From the NCBI GenBank assembly GCA_035628505.1, contig DASPJR010000109.1, positions 1 through 54,863 on the forward strand: a stretch of 54,863 bases of DNA, read 5' to 3'. The notes under the pieces were generated by a model. That model saw only the letters and a list, made by a program, of their open reading frames with translations, searched no databases and was not told the DNA's origin. A program made the translations under genes and the position numbers. Source of the stretch: DASPJR01 sp035628505 (lineage in GTDB: Bacteria > Planctomycetota > SZUA-567 > H5-PLA8). Every line of letters begins with the position of its first letter. Positions within the stretch are counted from its first letter, which is position 1. This document shows, one piece after another, positions 25,008 through 32,882 of this stretch.

Positions 25008-26809
25008 TTCTTGCTCTCATCTGGAGCGCGCGCGTTCGGCGCCTTGCGCTCATCGTTTACCGCTTGCGGCTGTTCGGCATTCTGCGCGATGATCTTTCGT
25101 GTCTCCATGCGCGCCACCTCAATGGTCTCCGCCGCTTCCTGTAGAATAGACGGAAGAATAAAGGACGCCAGCGGCAGCGCACAGGTCGAATAGGCATTGA
25201 TCACGTTTCCGCTGCGGCTTAAGCCGGTGCGCAGGGTGCTGAGGCGGTTGTTGAAGACCACCGGCTGGGGCAGCAGCTCGCTGGGCACTTTCCAGGCACC
25301 CACAAACGGGCCTTCTTCCCCCGAAAGCAGCCAGGCGGCATAGGCGAGCTTCAGCACTTTCTCGAGATCAACCTGCAGCCGCACCGCTTCGCCGCCGCGC
25401 CAGCGTGCGGCCTGCGCCGCGGCGTCCGTGGCCAGCGTCTTGCCGCTCTTAAAGGCTTGCGTGAGATCCTGGTATGCCGCCGAGCTTGAGCACAGCCATG
25501 CCCATCCGGGGCTCAGGCCGATGACCGGCGCGCCGAAAATTCCGCGGCCTTGGAACAGCGCGCCCAGCGGCGCCGTCGTACCGATCTTGCGTGCGGCGGC
25601 CAAGGTGTCGAACTCGGCGCCGACTTTCGCGAAGCCCTTGACCAGCTCCGCGCGCAGCGCCTCGGCTTCGCCACCGGCGTGCGGCGGCAATTTGTCCGAG
25701 CGGAAGGCTGTGACGAGAGTCAATTTCACGTCGCCGGCGGGTGTGGGCTTGGCCGTGATGGCGAACGAGCCTTCAAACCACTTCAGCAGAAAGTCGAAGC
25801 GCTCGGGCGTCAGCGCATCTTCAAGGCGCCCCTTGCTGCGCGACCACTTTTTTCCGCGCAGGTAGCGCTCCATCGCCTGCCCGGCATAGGGAAGGTCTTC
25901 GGCCAGTCCAGCTGGGTCGGTCTGCGCGAGCAGCACCGCGTCGCCGTCACCCGGCGTTGCAGCCAGAAGCGAATCCCACGCGGCCGGATTTTCACGGATC
26001 GTGTTCAGGACGCGCGCGTAAGCTGACGTGTTTTCGGCCGCTGCTTCCATGCGAACTTCTTCGCTGATGAGCTCGCCCGAAAAAGTCGCCTGCCACCCCA
26101 GGCGGTTGAGTTCGTGATCGCGAATGTTGGCCAGAGTAATCGCCAGGAAGTCGAGCGCCGGGCTGTCGCTTTTTTCAAACCAGCTTTTCAGCGTCTGCCC
26201 GAGCTTCTTCGGCTGCGCGCGCAGCAGCAGATCGCCATTGGGCCAGAAGTCGGAGGTTGCCCAGTCCGGCAGACCCTCTGCCGCCGGAAGCTCTTCTTCG
26301 GGAACAGGAATCAGTCGCAGCGCCGAAAAAAGCGTGTTGCTCTGCGGGGCGGTGCGCGGCCATTCGTTGAGCAGCTGGCGAGCGGTCTTTGCCGTTGGCG
26401 TGACAACGGCCATCACGAGCTGGAAGTCCGGAGCGTCGGCCGCGGCGCCGGGTGCGCGCGGAAGGATCGCGAGAGCCATCGGTCCAGTGCAGAGCTTCGT
26501 AAAATCCGGCCAGAGCGCCGGGACATCTGCGCCGGCGTAATGGTTGATCAGCGCGCGGAAGTGATCGGCGCCTTTGGCGTACGCGGGGTCCTGCAGCATT
26601 TTATTGAAGTACGTCTTGGAGAACTTTTCCGGCAGCGTGCGGGCATCTTCGGAACACACCGCAACGAGCGGCTCAACCTGCAGTTTGGCCAGCAGACGCG
26701 GCAGTACAGCCGGCTTTGCTGGCTCGGCCGGAGCCTCGGGCTGCCCGGCCAGTGCGGCGGAACAAAGCAGCATGAACAATGCGAAGAAAGAGCGTACGGT
26801 GGTTAACAT
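25004..26809 (-). CDS. Secreted protein of unknown function (DUF3352-like)
   Basis: A 601-residue exported protein with signal peptide MLTTVRSFFALFMLLCSAALA. ATG 26809 is preceded by AGGAG with about 5-base spacing; the frame is open for 189 more codons upstream but that part is antisense to the next gene. The body alternates short beta-strands and helices, with LLAKLQVEPLVAVCSEDART near the start and phrases such as SFAITAKPTPAGDVKLTLVT and GLSPGWAWLCSS that resemble DUF3352-type proteins of planctomycete-like bacteria. The last 50 residues are a charged helix. It heads the operon with the RDD lipoprotein and Maf, so it may act with the RDD protein in the envelope. Confidence 0.7.
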   Translation of the reverse strand: MLTTVRSFFALFMLLCSAALAGQPEAPAEPAKPAVLPRLLAKLQVEPLVAVCSEDARTLPEKFSKTYFNKMLQDPAYAKGADHFRALINHYAGADVPALWPDFTKLCTGPMALAILPRAPGAAADAPDFQLVMAVVTPTAKTARQLLNEWPRTAPQSNTLFSALRLIPVPEEELPAAEGLPDWATSDFWPNGDLLLRAQPKKLGQTLKSWFEKSDSPALDFLAITLANIRDHELNRLGWQATFSGELISEEVRMEAAAENTSAYARVLNTIRENPAAWDSLLAATPGDGDAVLLAQTDPAGLAEDLPYAGQAMERYLRGKKWSRSKGRLEDALTPERFDFLLKWFEGSFAITAKPTPAGDVKLTLVTAFRSDKLPPHAGGEAEALRAELVKGFAKVGAEFDTLAAARKIGTTAPLGALFQGRGIFGAPVIGLSPGWAWLCSSSAAYQDLTQAFKSGKTLATDAAAQAARWRGGEAVRLQVDLEKVLKLAYAAWLLSGEEGPFVGAWKVPSELLPQPVVFNNRLSTLRTGLSRSGNVINAYSTCALPLASFILPSILQEAAETIEVARMETRKIIAQNAEQPQAVNDERKAPNARAPDESKK

Positions 26810-26923
26810 AGACTCCTGGAGGCGAACTGTCGATTGAGAGGTATGGGAAAGAATTCCAGTCCGCGTGTTTAAATCGTCCTGCCTGACATGGTAAGAAAAA
26901 GTCCTGAAATTAACATGTGAAAT

Positions 26924-27529
26924 ATGGGTGAACCGCGGCTTCCGCACTCTGTGACTCCTATCGTTGCCATGCTGGCGGGCGATGCTTCTTTTTTTCAAGC
27001 AGCCAAAGCGCCGCTTGAAGAACTGCTCGGCCCGGTCGAAATGGAAAGCCCGCTTTACCCGTTCGACAAAACGATTTACTACGCTGAAAGCATGGGTCCG
27101 GGCCTGCTGCGGCAGTTCTTCGCCTTTCGTGACCTGAAGGATCCGGCGCTGCTGGCAGGCTGGAAACTGGCCACTAATGCCATGGAAGCAAACCTGGGGC
27201 GCATTCTGTCCACTCCCGGCGGACCGCCGCGCCCGATCAATCTGGACGTCGGCTACATCACCGGCGCCAAGCTGGTGCTGGCATCCACCAAGGATTTCGC
27301 GCACCGCCTCTATCTGAGAGACGGAATCTTCGCTGAAATTACTATGGGTTTCCGCGACAACGCGTGGATCAGCCACGCCTTCACATTTCCGGATTTCAAG
27401 TCCGGGATCTACGACGCTTTCTTAAAGCGCGTGCGCGATGAGCACCTCGGCAAGCGCAAGCACGCGCGGCGGGAACAGCTTCAACACGAAGACACGAAGA
27501 CGCAAAGACACGAAGAAGAAGGCGAGTAA
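26924..27529 (+). CDS. DUF4416 family protein with a repeat-derived tail
   Basis: A 201-residue protein; residues 1-180 match DUF4416, a cytoplasmic family of unknown function found in many anaerobic and candidate-phylum genomes. Visible blocks are VAMLAGDASFFQAAKAPLEE, YYAESMGPGLLRQFFAF, RPINLDVGYITGAKLVLAST and FPDFKSGIYDAFLKRVRDEH. The last 15-20 residues (LQHEDTKTQRHEEEGE) are the translation of an ACACGAAG nonamer/octamer array at 27483-27515. The true end was therefore probably overwritten or extended by the repeat. Divergent from the operon at 26809. Confidence 0.85.
   Translation: MGEPRLPHSVTPIVAMLAGDASFFQAAKAPLEELLGPVEMESPLYPFDKTIYYAESMGPGLLRQFFAFRDLKDPALLAGWKLATNAMEANLGRILSTPGGPPRPINLDVGYITGAKLVLASTKDFAHRLYLRDGIFAEITMGFRDNAWISHAFTFPDFKSGIYDAFLKRVRDEHLGKRKHARREQLQHEDTKTQRHEEEGE
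27483..27515. repeat. Octamer/nonamer array (ACACGAAG type) inside a coding end
   Basis: AACACGAAG, ACACGAAG, ACGCAAAG, ACACGAAG in register. It forms the 3' end of the DUF4416 gene and is related to the arms of the element at 2839-2990. Confidence 0.9.
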
Positions 27530-27568
27530 ACTTCGCGAGAAATGAAAAGAGCGCCACGCTCCGCGCCT

Positions 27569-27869
27569 GGGACCGCCGGCGTCCCGCCGGCCTCCGGTGC
27601 CGTTGTTTTCCCCTCCCCTTGCGGGAGGGGGCAGGGGAGGGGTTAGCTACACATAAAGTGGGTGCGTACGAAAACAGAATTCGTCATTTCATAGTTGTCA
27701 GTTTTCATTTGTCATCTGAAAAGCGCCAGATGCCAGAGCTGTTAAATGAAAAATGACAACTGAGAACTGTGAAATGAAAAACTCTGTTCTGTTGAGGCCC
27801 CGTGTCCAGTGAGGACTCCGGCTAACCCTAACTCCCTCCCGCAGGGGGAGGGAGGACCGCCTGTCCGGC
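27569..27869. repeat. Composite palindromic element, copy A (about 300 bp)
   Basis: It opens with GGGACCGCCGGCGTCCCGCC (27569) and then CCCCTCCC-CTTGC-GGGAGGGG (27611-27630). In the middle are heptamer arms of TCATTTG/TCAGTTT type (27682-27720) facing complementary AAATGAA/AACTGAG units (27743-27780). It ends CTCCCTCCCGCAGGGGGAG and GGACCGCCTGTCCGGC (to 27869). Copy B at 31235-31555 has the same order of parts with diverged heptamers. An extra inverted pair, GTACGAAAAC at about 27666 and GTTTCGTAC at about 27889, brackets the inner part. It fills the convergent gap 27530-27921. Confidence 0.9.
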
Positions 27870-27921
27870 TGCAGTGTGCGAAGCAGAAGTTTCGTACGGT
27901 GGCGGCCCGGGCAGATCCGCT

Positions 27922-28638
27922 TTACAGCTTAAAGCCTGCCTTCGTCGCGTCGGTGTAGAACTGCTTGACCGTATCCAGCGACAGCGCATTGAGGTCCTGA
28001 TCGACCATCGGGAACTTTTTAAAAATGTCGTGCGGCACGGTGATGATCTTGCAGCCGCATTCGTCGGCCTGGAAGATGTTGATCAGCTCGCGCGTGCTGG
28101 CCCAGAGCAGCTCCGCCTTCGGCGCCTTCTTGCAGAGCTCCGCGCACTTCTTCATGACCGGGATCGGATCGCGACCAGTGTCCGCGATGCGGCCGGCAAA
28201 TACCGAAACAATGCTCGGCGCGCCGCCGGCGAGGGCATCAACGATCGCCTCGACCTGCTGCACGGTCGTGATCGCCGTGACGTTCAGCTGCACGCCAGCA
28301 TTGGTCAGCTTGCGTACCAACGGCAGGCAGCTTTCGCCCTTGGTGTTCGTGACGGGAATCTTGACATAGACGTTCTTGCCCCAGGTCTTGATCTCGCCGG
28401 CCTGGCGTTCCATGTCGTTTATGTCATCGGTGAAGACTTCAAAAGAGATCGAGCGGTCGGTAATGACCGTCAGGATGTCCTTTGCGAAGGCGCGGTAGTC
28501 TTTCACGCCCGCCTTGGCCATCAGCGTGGGATTTGTGGTGAAGCCTTTAACGTGCTCATTTTTGTAGAGCGAAAGAATTCCTTCGCGGTCGGCGCCGTCG
28601 GCATAAATTTTTACTTTCAAGTCTTTGAGTGAAGGCAT
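27922..28638 (-). CDS. tal: Transaldolase (TalB/FSA class)
   Basis: A 238-residue TIM-barrel aldolase of the short transaldolase/fructose-6-phosphate aldolase group. The Schiff-base lysine is Lys93 in VYVKIPVTN. KIYADGADREGI (the usual D-T-A in FSA is replaced by D-G-A), GFTTNPTLMAKAG and QLNVTAITTVQQVEAI follow the family order. It transfers dihydroxyacetone units between sugar phosphates in the non-oxidative pentose phosphate pathway, or acts as an FSA. Length is slightly above FSA (215-220). AAGGAG lies 11 bases upstream of the ATG. Downstream it faces the composite repeat. Confidence 0.85.
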   Translation of the reverse strand: MPSLKDLKVKIYADGADREGILSLYKNEHVKGFTTNPTLMAKAGVKDYRAFAKDILTVITDRSISFEVFTDDINDMERQAGEIKTWGKNVYVKIPVTNTKGESCLPLVRKLTNAGVQLNVTAITTVQQVEAIVDALAGGAPSIVSVFAGRIADTGRDPIPVMKKCAELCKKAPKAELLWASTRELINIFQADECGCKIITVPHDIFKKFPMVDQDLNALSLDTVKQFYTDATKAGFKL

Positions 28639-28764
28639 TATCAGAAGTCTCCTTTGCGGTCACAAAATTCGGCAGTGACCACAAAGTACGGCTGCGAGAC
28701 TTCGATTTCAAACGGGTTTTCGGTTGGGTTCTGCTGCCGGGTGCTCCCTTGCTAGATCGTCAGG

Positions 28765-28833
28765 AACGCCAAGGCGTCAGGATGCCAAGTTAAGTATCAG
28801 GAGTTCCCTGGCGATCCCGGCGTCCTTGGCGTT
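28765..28833. repeat. Inverted GCCAAG-type array
   Basis: AACGCCAAGG at 28765-28774 pairs perfectly with CCTTGGCGTT at 28824-28833. Between them are further units (GATGCCAAG and CCTGGCGATC, CCGGCGTC) that also match across the centre. Same unit family as 17423-17478. It lies between two minus-strand genes (28639-28849). Confidence 0.9.
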
Positions 28834-28849
28834 ATTCGGCGTATGCGGC

Positions 28850-29341
28850 TTATTCGCCTTTGCTGCCCTTGCCGCGCTCCCGGATGCGGCTCGCGATGCG
28901 ATCCCAGTCCAGATCCGAAAGCTGTTCGGCGATCCAGGCCTTATCGTCTCGTCCGATGTCATCAATATATTTCGGCACGGGCTCGTAGAAGAAATCATAC
29001 AGCGCCAGCCACGAGCAGAAGTCACGCACTGCCGTCCCCTTGCCAGACTGCACGCTCGGGGCGAGCTGCAGCAGCTTGTCGTCCAGGAAACGCTTGACGT
29101 CGGAGGTGTCGTATTCGCGCGACCAGTCCTTAAAGCGCGCCTGGGCCTTGAGCACAAAGGCATGCCAGTCCTTCTCGCCCATCTGCGCAGAGATGACCTT
29201 GTGGCAGACAGCCGCGATATCGACGGCTTCAGCGGAAGCCTGCGGCTTGACGCTTACGGGAATGGCTTCTTCGATTTTGTCTTCTTCGGCGAGCACAGCC
29301 GTAGGGAGGAGCAGCAGAGCGAACAGGATGAACAGGTGCAT
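28850..29341 (-). CDS. Secreted protein of unknown function
   Basis: A 163-residue protein with signal peptide MHLFILFALLLLPTAVLA. The mature part is about 145 residues, predicted mostly helical, rich in Asp, Lys and Trp (DWHAFVLKAQARFKDW, WLALYDFFYEPVPKYIDD). No family recognised. ATG 29341 has GAGG six bases upstream. It starts 150 bases from the divergent ProRS gene, so the two promoters share one intergenic region, and it may be expressed with the downstream transaldolase, although 211 bases and a repeat separate them. Confidence 0.65.
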   Translation of the reverse strand: MHLFILFALLLLPTAVLAEEDKIEEAIPVSVKPQASAEAVDIAAVCHKVISAQMGEKDWHAFVLKAQARFKDWSREYDTSDVKRFLDDKLLQLAPSVQSGKGTAVRDFCSWLALYDFFYEPVPKYIDDIGRDDKAWIAEQLSDLDWDRIASRIRERGKGSKGE

Positions 29342-29491
29342 GGGGACCTCAACGATGAGCTAATGATTACCAAGGCCGAAAGGAGTGGACGCGGCGCCAA
29401 TCCGAGCTACCCAATTTGTTTCGTTTCTATATAGTTTGTCCCCTGCATCAGAGCAGGCGACGACGTTTCGATTCAGGAGAAGAGACGAAGA

Positions 29492-31147
29492 ATGGCAGAC
29501 CAAGAGAACCCCTCCCAAAATCAGAATCCTTCTAAGCACTCGCAAGGCCAAAAAAGTGACAAGGGCGGTGGCGGCGCAAAGCAGGGTGGGGGAAAGGGAC
29601 AGGGCGGCGGCAAGGACGAGAAAAAAATCACGCCGCGCGCGGAAGATTATTCACGCTGGTACCTGGACATCGTCCGTGAAGCTCAGCTCGCTGACCACAG
29701 CGCCGTGCGCGGCTGCATGGTCATCAAGCCCAACGGTTACGCCATCTGGGAAAAGATGCAGCGCGAGCTCGACAATCGCTTCAAGGCCACCGGCCACGTA
29801 AACGCCTATTTCCCGGTCTTCATTCCGGTTAGTTTCCTCAGCAAGGAGGCGCAGCACGTGGAAGGCTTTGCGAAGGAGTGTGCTGTTGTCACACACCATC
29901 GCCTCCGCGCCACCTCCGATGGAAAAGGCGTCGAAGTCGATCCTGCCAGCAAGCTGGAAGAGCCACTGATTGTACGGCCGACGAGCGAGACGATCATCTG
30001 GAGCGCCTATAAGGAATGGATTCAGAGTTACCGCGACCTGCCGCTGCTCATTAATCAGTGGGCTAACGTGGTCCGCTGGGAGATGCGCACGCGCCTGTTC
30101 CTGCGCACCGCCGAATTCCTTTGGCAGGAAGGCCACACCGCTCACGCCACCGAGCAGGAAGCGCTTGAAGAGACGCACCGCATGCTCGAGGTCTACCGCG
30201 ACTTTGCCGAAAACGTCATGGCCATGCCCGTGCTGCGCGGCGCCAAGACTCCGGCCGAACGTTTCGCGGGCGCGGTCGAGACGCTCTCGATCGAGGCGAT
30301 GATGCAGGACGGCAAAGCGCTGCAGGCCGGCACGAGCCACTATCTGGGTCAGAATTTTGCCCGCGCGTTCGATGTCACCTTCCAGAATAAAGAAGGCAAG
30401 CGCGAACTGGTCTACGCCACGAGCTGGGGAGTATCGACGCGCCTGATCGGAGCGCTGATCATGACGCACAGCGACGACACCGGCCTGGTCCTTCCGCCCA
30501 AGCTGGCCAGCACGCATGTCGTGATCGTGCCGATCTACAAGACTGACGAAGAAAAAGCGCGCGTTTACGCTGAAGCCGACAAAGTTGAAGCGGAATTGAA
30601 AGCCAAAGGACTCGGCGTCGCCGTCGATCGTCGCGAAGGCCTCGCGCCTGGCGCGAAGTACTACGAGTGGGAATCCAAAGGCGTGCCCTTGCGCATTGAA
30701 ATCGGCCCGAAGGATCTCGACAACGGCAGTCTGTGCATCGCGCGCCGCTTTGTTATCGAGCAGCCTGGCGAGGACGAGAAAGCGCTGCGCTCCCGCAAGA
30801 AAGCGTTCCTGCCGCGCGCGGAGGCGCTTGCGAAGATCGAATCGATTCTCGACGAGATGCAGAAGCAGCTCTTTGAGCGCGCCCTGGCCGCGCGCAATCG
30901 GCGCACGCGCGTGATCAACTCGCTGCCCGAATTCGAAAAGTTCTTTAACGAGGAAGGCGGCGGTTTCGCGTGGGTGCACTGGGCCGGCAGCGCTGAAGAC
31001 GAGGACGCAATGGCCAAAAAATATCAGACGAGCATCCGCAACATCCCGCTCGACGGCCAGGCCCCCGCCGGAGCCGAGGGCGCCGGCACCTGCATCTGGA
31101 CCGGCAAGCCGAGCGCCAAGCGCGTCGTCGTTTCGCAAGCTTATTAA
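29492..31147 (+). CDS. proS: Prolyl-tRNA synthetase, archaeal/eukaryotic type, with Gly/Lys-rich N-terminal extension
   Basis: A 551-residue class II synthetase that charges tRNA-Pro. The architecture is type 3 (ProS), without the INS editing domain of bacterial ProRS. Motif 2 region VRWEMRTRLFLRTAEFLWQEGH, motif 3 near ATSWGVSTRLIGALIM, an anticodon domain (VVIVPIYKTDEEK), and a C-terminal zinc-binding-like domain ending with Tyr (VVVSQAY), the hallmark of this type. The first 45 residues are a low-complexity Gly/Lys/Gln stretch (GGGGAKQGGGKGQGGGK) not found in the usual enzyme. AGGAGA at 29475-29480 precedes ATG 29492. Type 3 ProRS occurs in several bacterial lineages; transfer from archaea is possible but old. 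Confidence 0.93.
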   Translation: MADQENPSQNQNPSKHSQGQKSDKGGGGAKQGGGKGQGGGKDEKKITPRAEDYSRWYLDIVREAQLADHSAVRGCMVIKPNGYAIWEKMQRELDNRFKATGHVNAYFPVFIPVSFLSKEAQHVEGFAKECAVVTHHRLRATSDGKGVEVDPASKLEEPLIVRPTSETIIWSAYKEWIQSYRDLPLLINQWANVVRWEMRTRLFLRTAEFLWQEGHTAHATEQEALEETHRMLEVYRDFAENVMAMPVLRGAKTPAERFAGAVETLSIEAMMQDGKALQAGTSHYLGQNFARAFDVTFQNKEGKRELVYATSWGVSTRLIGALIMTHSDDTGLVLPPKLASTHVVIVPIYKTDEEKARVYAEADKVEAELKAKGLGVAVDRREGLAPGAKYYEWESKGVPLRIEIGPKDLDNGSLCIARRFVIEQPGEDEKALRSRKKAFLPRAEALAKIESILDEMQKQLFERALAARNRRTRVINSLPEFEKFFNEEGGGFAWVHWAGSAEDEDAMAKKYQTSIRNIPLDGQAPAGAEGAGTCIWTGKPSAKRVVVSQAY

Positions 31148-31166
31148 CAGCTGTAACCGGGTCACG

Positions 31167-31222
31167 GTGGCGAGTGACGAGTGGCGGGTGACGAGTGACG
31201 AGTGGCAGGTGGCGAGCGGTGA
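31167..31222. repeat. Heptamer array (GTGRCGA x8)
   Basis: Eight heptamers in exact register: GTGGCGA, GTGACGA, GTGGCGG, GTGACGA, GTGACGA, GTGGCAG, GTGGCGA, GCGGTGA. It begins 19 bases after the proS stop. A relative with five degenerate units is at 37414-37448. No long complementary arm was found. Confidence 0.95.
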
Positions 31223-31234
31223 GCGCCGCTTGCT

Positions 31235-31555
31235 GGGACCGCCGGCGTCCCGCCGGCCCGTGCCGTTGTTTTCCCCTCCCCTTGCGGGAGGGGGTAGGGG
31301 GAGGGGTTAGCCGCACAACTCACCAGACGCGCCCGCATCAAAAGAAACAGCAACTGAATTTCTCATTTTACATTTGTCAGTTTTTATTTTTCATTTTCAA
31401 CAGCATTGCGTCCCGGAGCTGTTCAAATGAGAAATGACAAATGAAAACTAAGAGATGAAAAATTCCGTTCTGTTTTCTCGCGCACTTACTTTAAGGATAG
31501 CTAACCCCTCCCTCTGACTCCCTCCCGCAAGGGGAGGGAGGACCGCCTGTCCGGC
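31235..31555. repeat. Composite palindromic element, copy B (about 320 bp)
   Basis: Same design as 27569-27869. It opens GGGACCGCCGGCGTCCCGCC, then CCCCTCCC-CTTGC-GGGAGGGG. The middle holds heptamer arms (TCATTTT, ACATTTG, TCAGTTT... facing AAATGAG, AAATGAC, AAATGAA). It closes with CTCCCTCCCGCAAGGGGAGG and GGACCGCCTGTCCGGC. The ends are nearly identical between copies and the central arms have diverged. It encodes no transposase and no ORF of note. Confidence 0.9.
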
Positions 31556-31601
31556 CATGACATAGCCTCCAATTCAACTCAACCTTCATTTCCCTCTCTC
31601 C

Positions 31602-31646
31602 GTGTCCTCCGTGCGCTTCGTGCCTCCGTGTTGAAGTCGTGTTTCG
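31602..31646. repeat. 8/9-mer array (GTGTCCTCC type)
   Basis: GTGTCCTCC, GTGCGCTTC, GTGCCTCC, then GTGTTGAAGTCGTGTTTCG. The tail is shared with 12612-12653 on the same strand in window coordinates, 19 kb away. Just downstream is the promoter candidate at 31656-31684. Confidence 0.75.
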
Positions 31647-31655
31647 CGCCCCACG

Positions 31656-31684
31656 TTGAACTCGCCCCCGCGTTCGGCTATACT
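31656..31684 (+). promoter_or_regulatory. Strong sigma70-type promoter of the RluA gene
   Basis: TTGAAC (31656-31661) and TATACT (31679-31684) are separated by 17 bases, close to consensus at both boxes. The transcript would start near 31691, about 38 bases before ATG 31729. It lies directly after the repeat array. Confidence 0.6.
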
Positions 31685-31728
31685 GCGCGTCCCTCGAGTC
31701 TGTCGCTCGAACTTACTCTGGCGTGACG

Positions 31729-32847
31729 ATGGGCGCTTCACATCCTTCCCGAATGGAACGCATGCAGGCCGGCAAAGATGGCGCGCCGGCGTGGTTTACT
31801 CCGCCCGGAATGAAAACCAAGTTTGATTTCCCCAGGGCGAAGGAAGGCAAGCGCGACCGGCTCGAATTCAGTGTCGGCGAACGCCATCCGGGCAAGCCGC
31901 GGCGTCTCGATAAATACCTGCAGGAACGCTTTCCCGGGTATTCGCGTTCGTTTCTGCAGAAGATGATCAAGGACGAGCGCGTTCTGCTGAACGGCAAGCC
32001 GACAAAGGCGAGCTGGCACGTCAGTACCGGCGAAATCATCACGATGCTGCTCTATCCCGCGGGTCCCAAGATCGCCGAAGAGATTCCATTCGACATCGTG
32101 TTCGAAGACGAGCACATCCTCTCAGTTTCCAAGCCCTCGGGCGTGCTCGTCCATCCGGCGCGCGGACATAAATCCGGCACGCTCTGGAATGGCCTGCTCT
32201 ATTATTTCCGCGAGCAGCGTGCGGTCGATCCGTCATTCCATATCGGCACCGTGCACCGCCTGGACGAAGAAACCAGCGGCATCATGATCTACGCGCTCTG
32301 CCCGAAGGCGCATAAGAGTCTGACGAACCAGTTTGAAAACCGACTGGTGAAGAAGACGTACTTCTGCGTCGCGCACGGCAATCCCGATTTCAAGGAAATC
32401 ACCTTTGATGGTCCGCTGGGAACGAATCCGCAGAATCGCCTCGCCGTCGCGGTGAACGGACTGGCGCCGCGTCCGGCGTCGACCCGCTTTGAAAAAGTCG
32501 CCGTCTCGCCTTGCGGAGACTTCTCGCTTCTGCGCGCCTACCCGCTCACCGGCCGCACGCATCAGATTCGTGTGCATGCCATGGCGCTGGGCCATCCGCT
32601 GGTTGGCGATCCGCTTTATGGCGGGCAGAAGGAGAACACGGCCTTTGGCGACATCGTTCCACGCGTGTGCCTGCATGCCGAATCGCTTTCAATTGCTCAC
32701 CCGGCGACGCAGATGCCGATGACGCTCAGCGCGCCAGTACCGGACGATCTCTGTCTTCTCATCGAGCGCCTTGGTTTTGACTACGCTCCGCCGAAGCTGC
32801 TTTGCGCGTTCGGAAACGGAATCGCGCAGCCCCAGCCGCTTGCATAA
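31729..32847 (+). CDS. RluA-family pseudouridine synthase with S4 domain
   Basis: A 372-residue enzyme that isomerises uridine to pseudouridine in 23S rRNA or tRNA. An S4 RNA-binding domain spans about 60-110 (RRLDKYLQERFPGYSRSFLQ). The catalytic core has LSVSKPSGVLVHPARGH, the active aspartate Asp179 in TVHRLDEETSGIM, and GRTHQIRVHAMALGHPLVGDPLYGG. The first 55 residues are an extra, basic N-terminus. ATG 31729 is preferred over the GTG two codons upstream. Closest to the RluD/RluC group, but the site modified cannot be told. The C-terminus overlaps no neighbour; the next gene starts 35 bases on. Confidence 0.9.
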   Translation: MGASHPSRMERMQAGKDGAPAWFTPPGMKTKFDFPRAKEGKRDRLEFSVGERHPGKPRRLDKYLQERFPGYSRSFLQKMIKDERVLLNGKPTKASWHVSTGEIITMLLYPAGPKIAEEIPFDIVFEDEHILSVSKPSGVLVHPARGHKSGTLWNGLLYYFREQRAVDPSFHIGTVHRLDEETSGIMIYALCPKAHKSLTNQFENRLVKKTYFCVAHGNPDFKEITFDGPLGTNPQNRLAVAVNGLAPRPASTRFEKVAVSPCGDFSLLRAYPLTGRTHQIRVHAMALGHPLVGDPLYGGQKENTAFGDIVPRVCLHAESLSIAHPATQMPMTLSAPVPDDLCLLIERLGFDYAPPKLLCAFGNGIAQPQPLA

Positions 32848-32882
32848 GAATTGCGAGACTATTTCCGGCGGGAGCGCACTCT

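Noticed and set aside
29651..31165. 504-residue minus-strand frame opposite proS
   Set aside because: Shadow of a certain gene; no motif and no ribosome-binding site.
27569..31555. Insertion sequences
   Set aside because: The elements hold no transposase frame; target duplications were not visible. They remain as possible non-autonomous elements.
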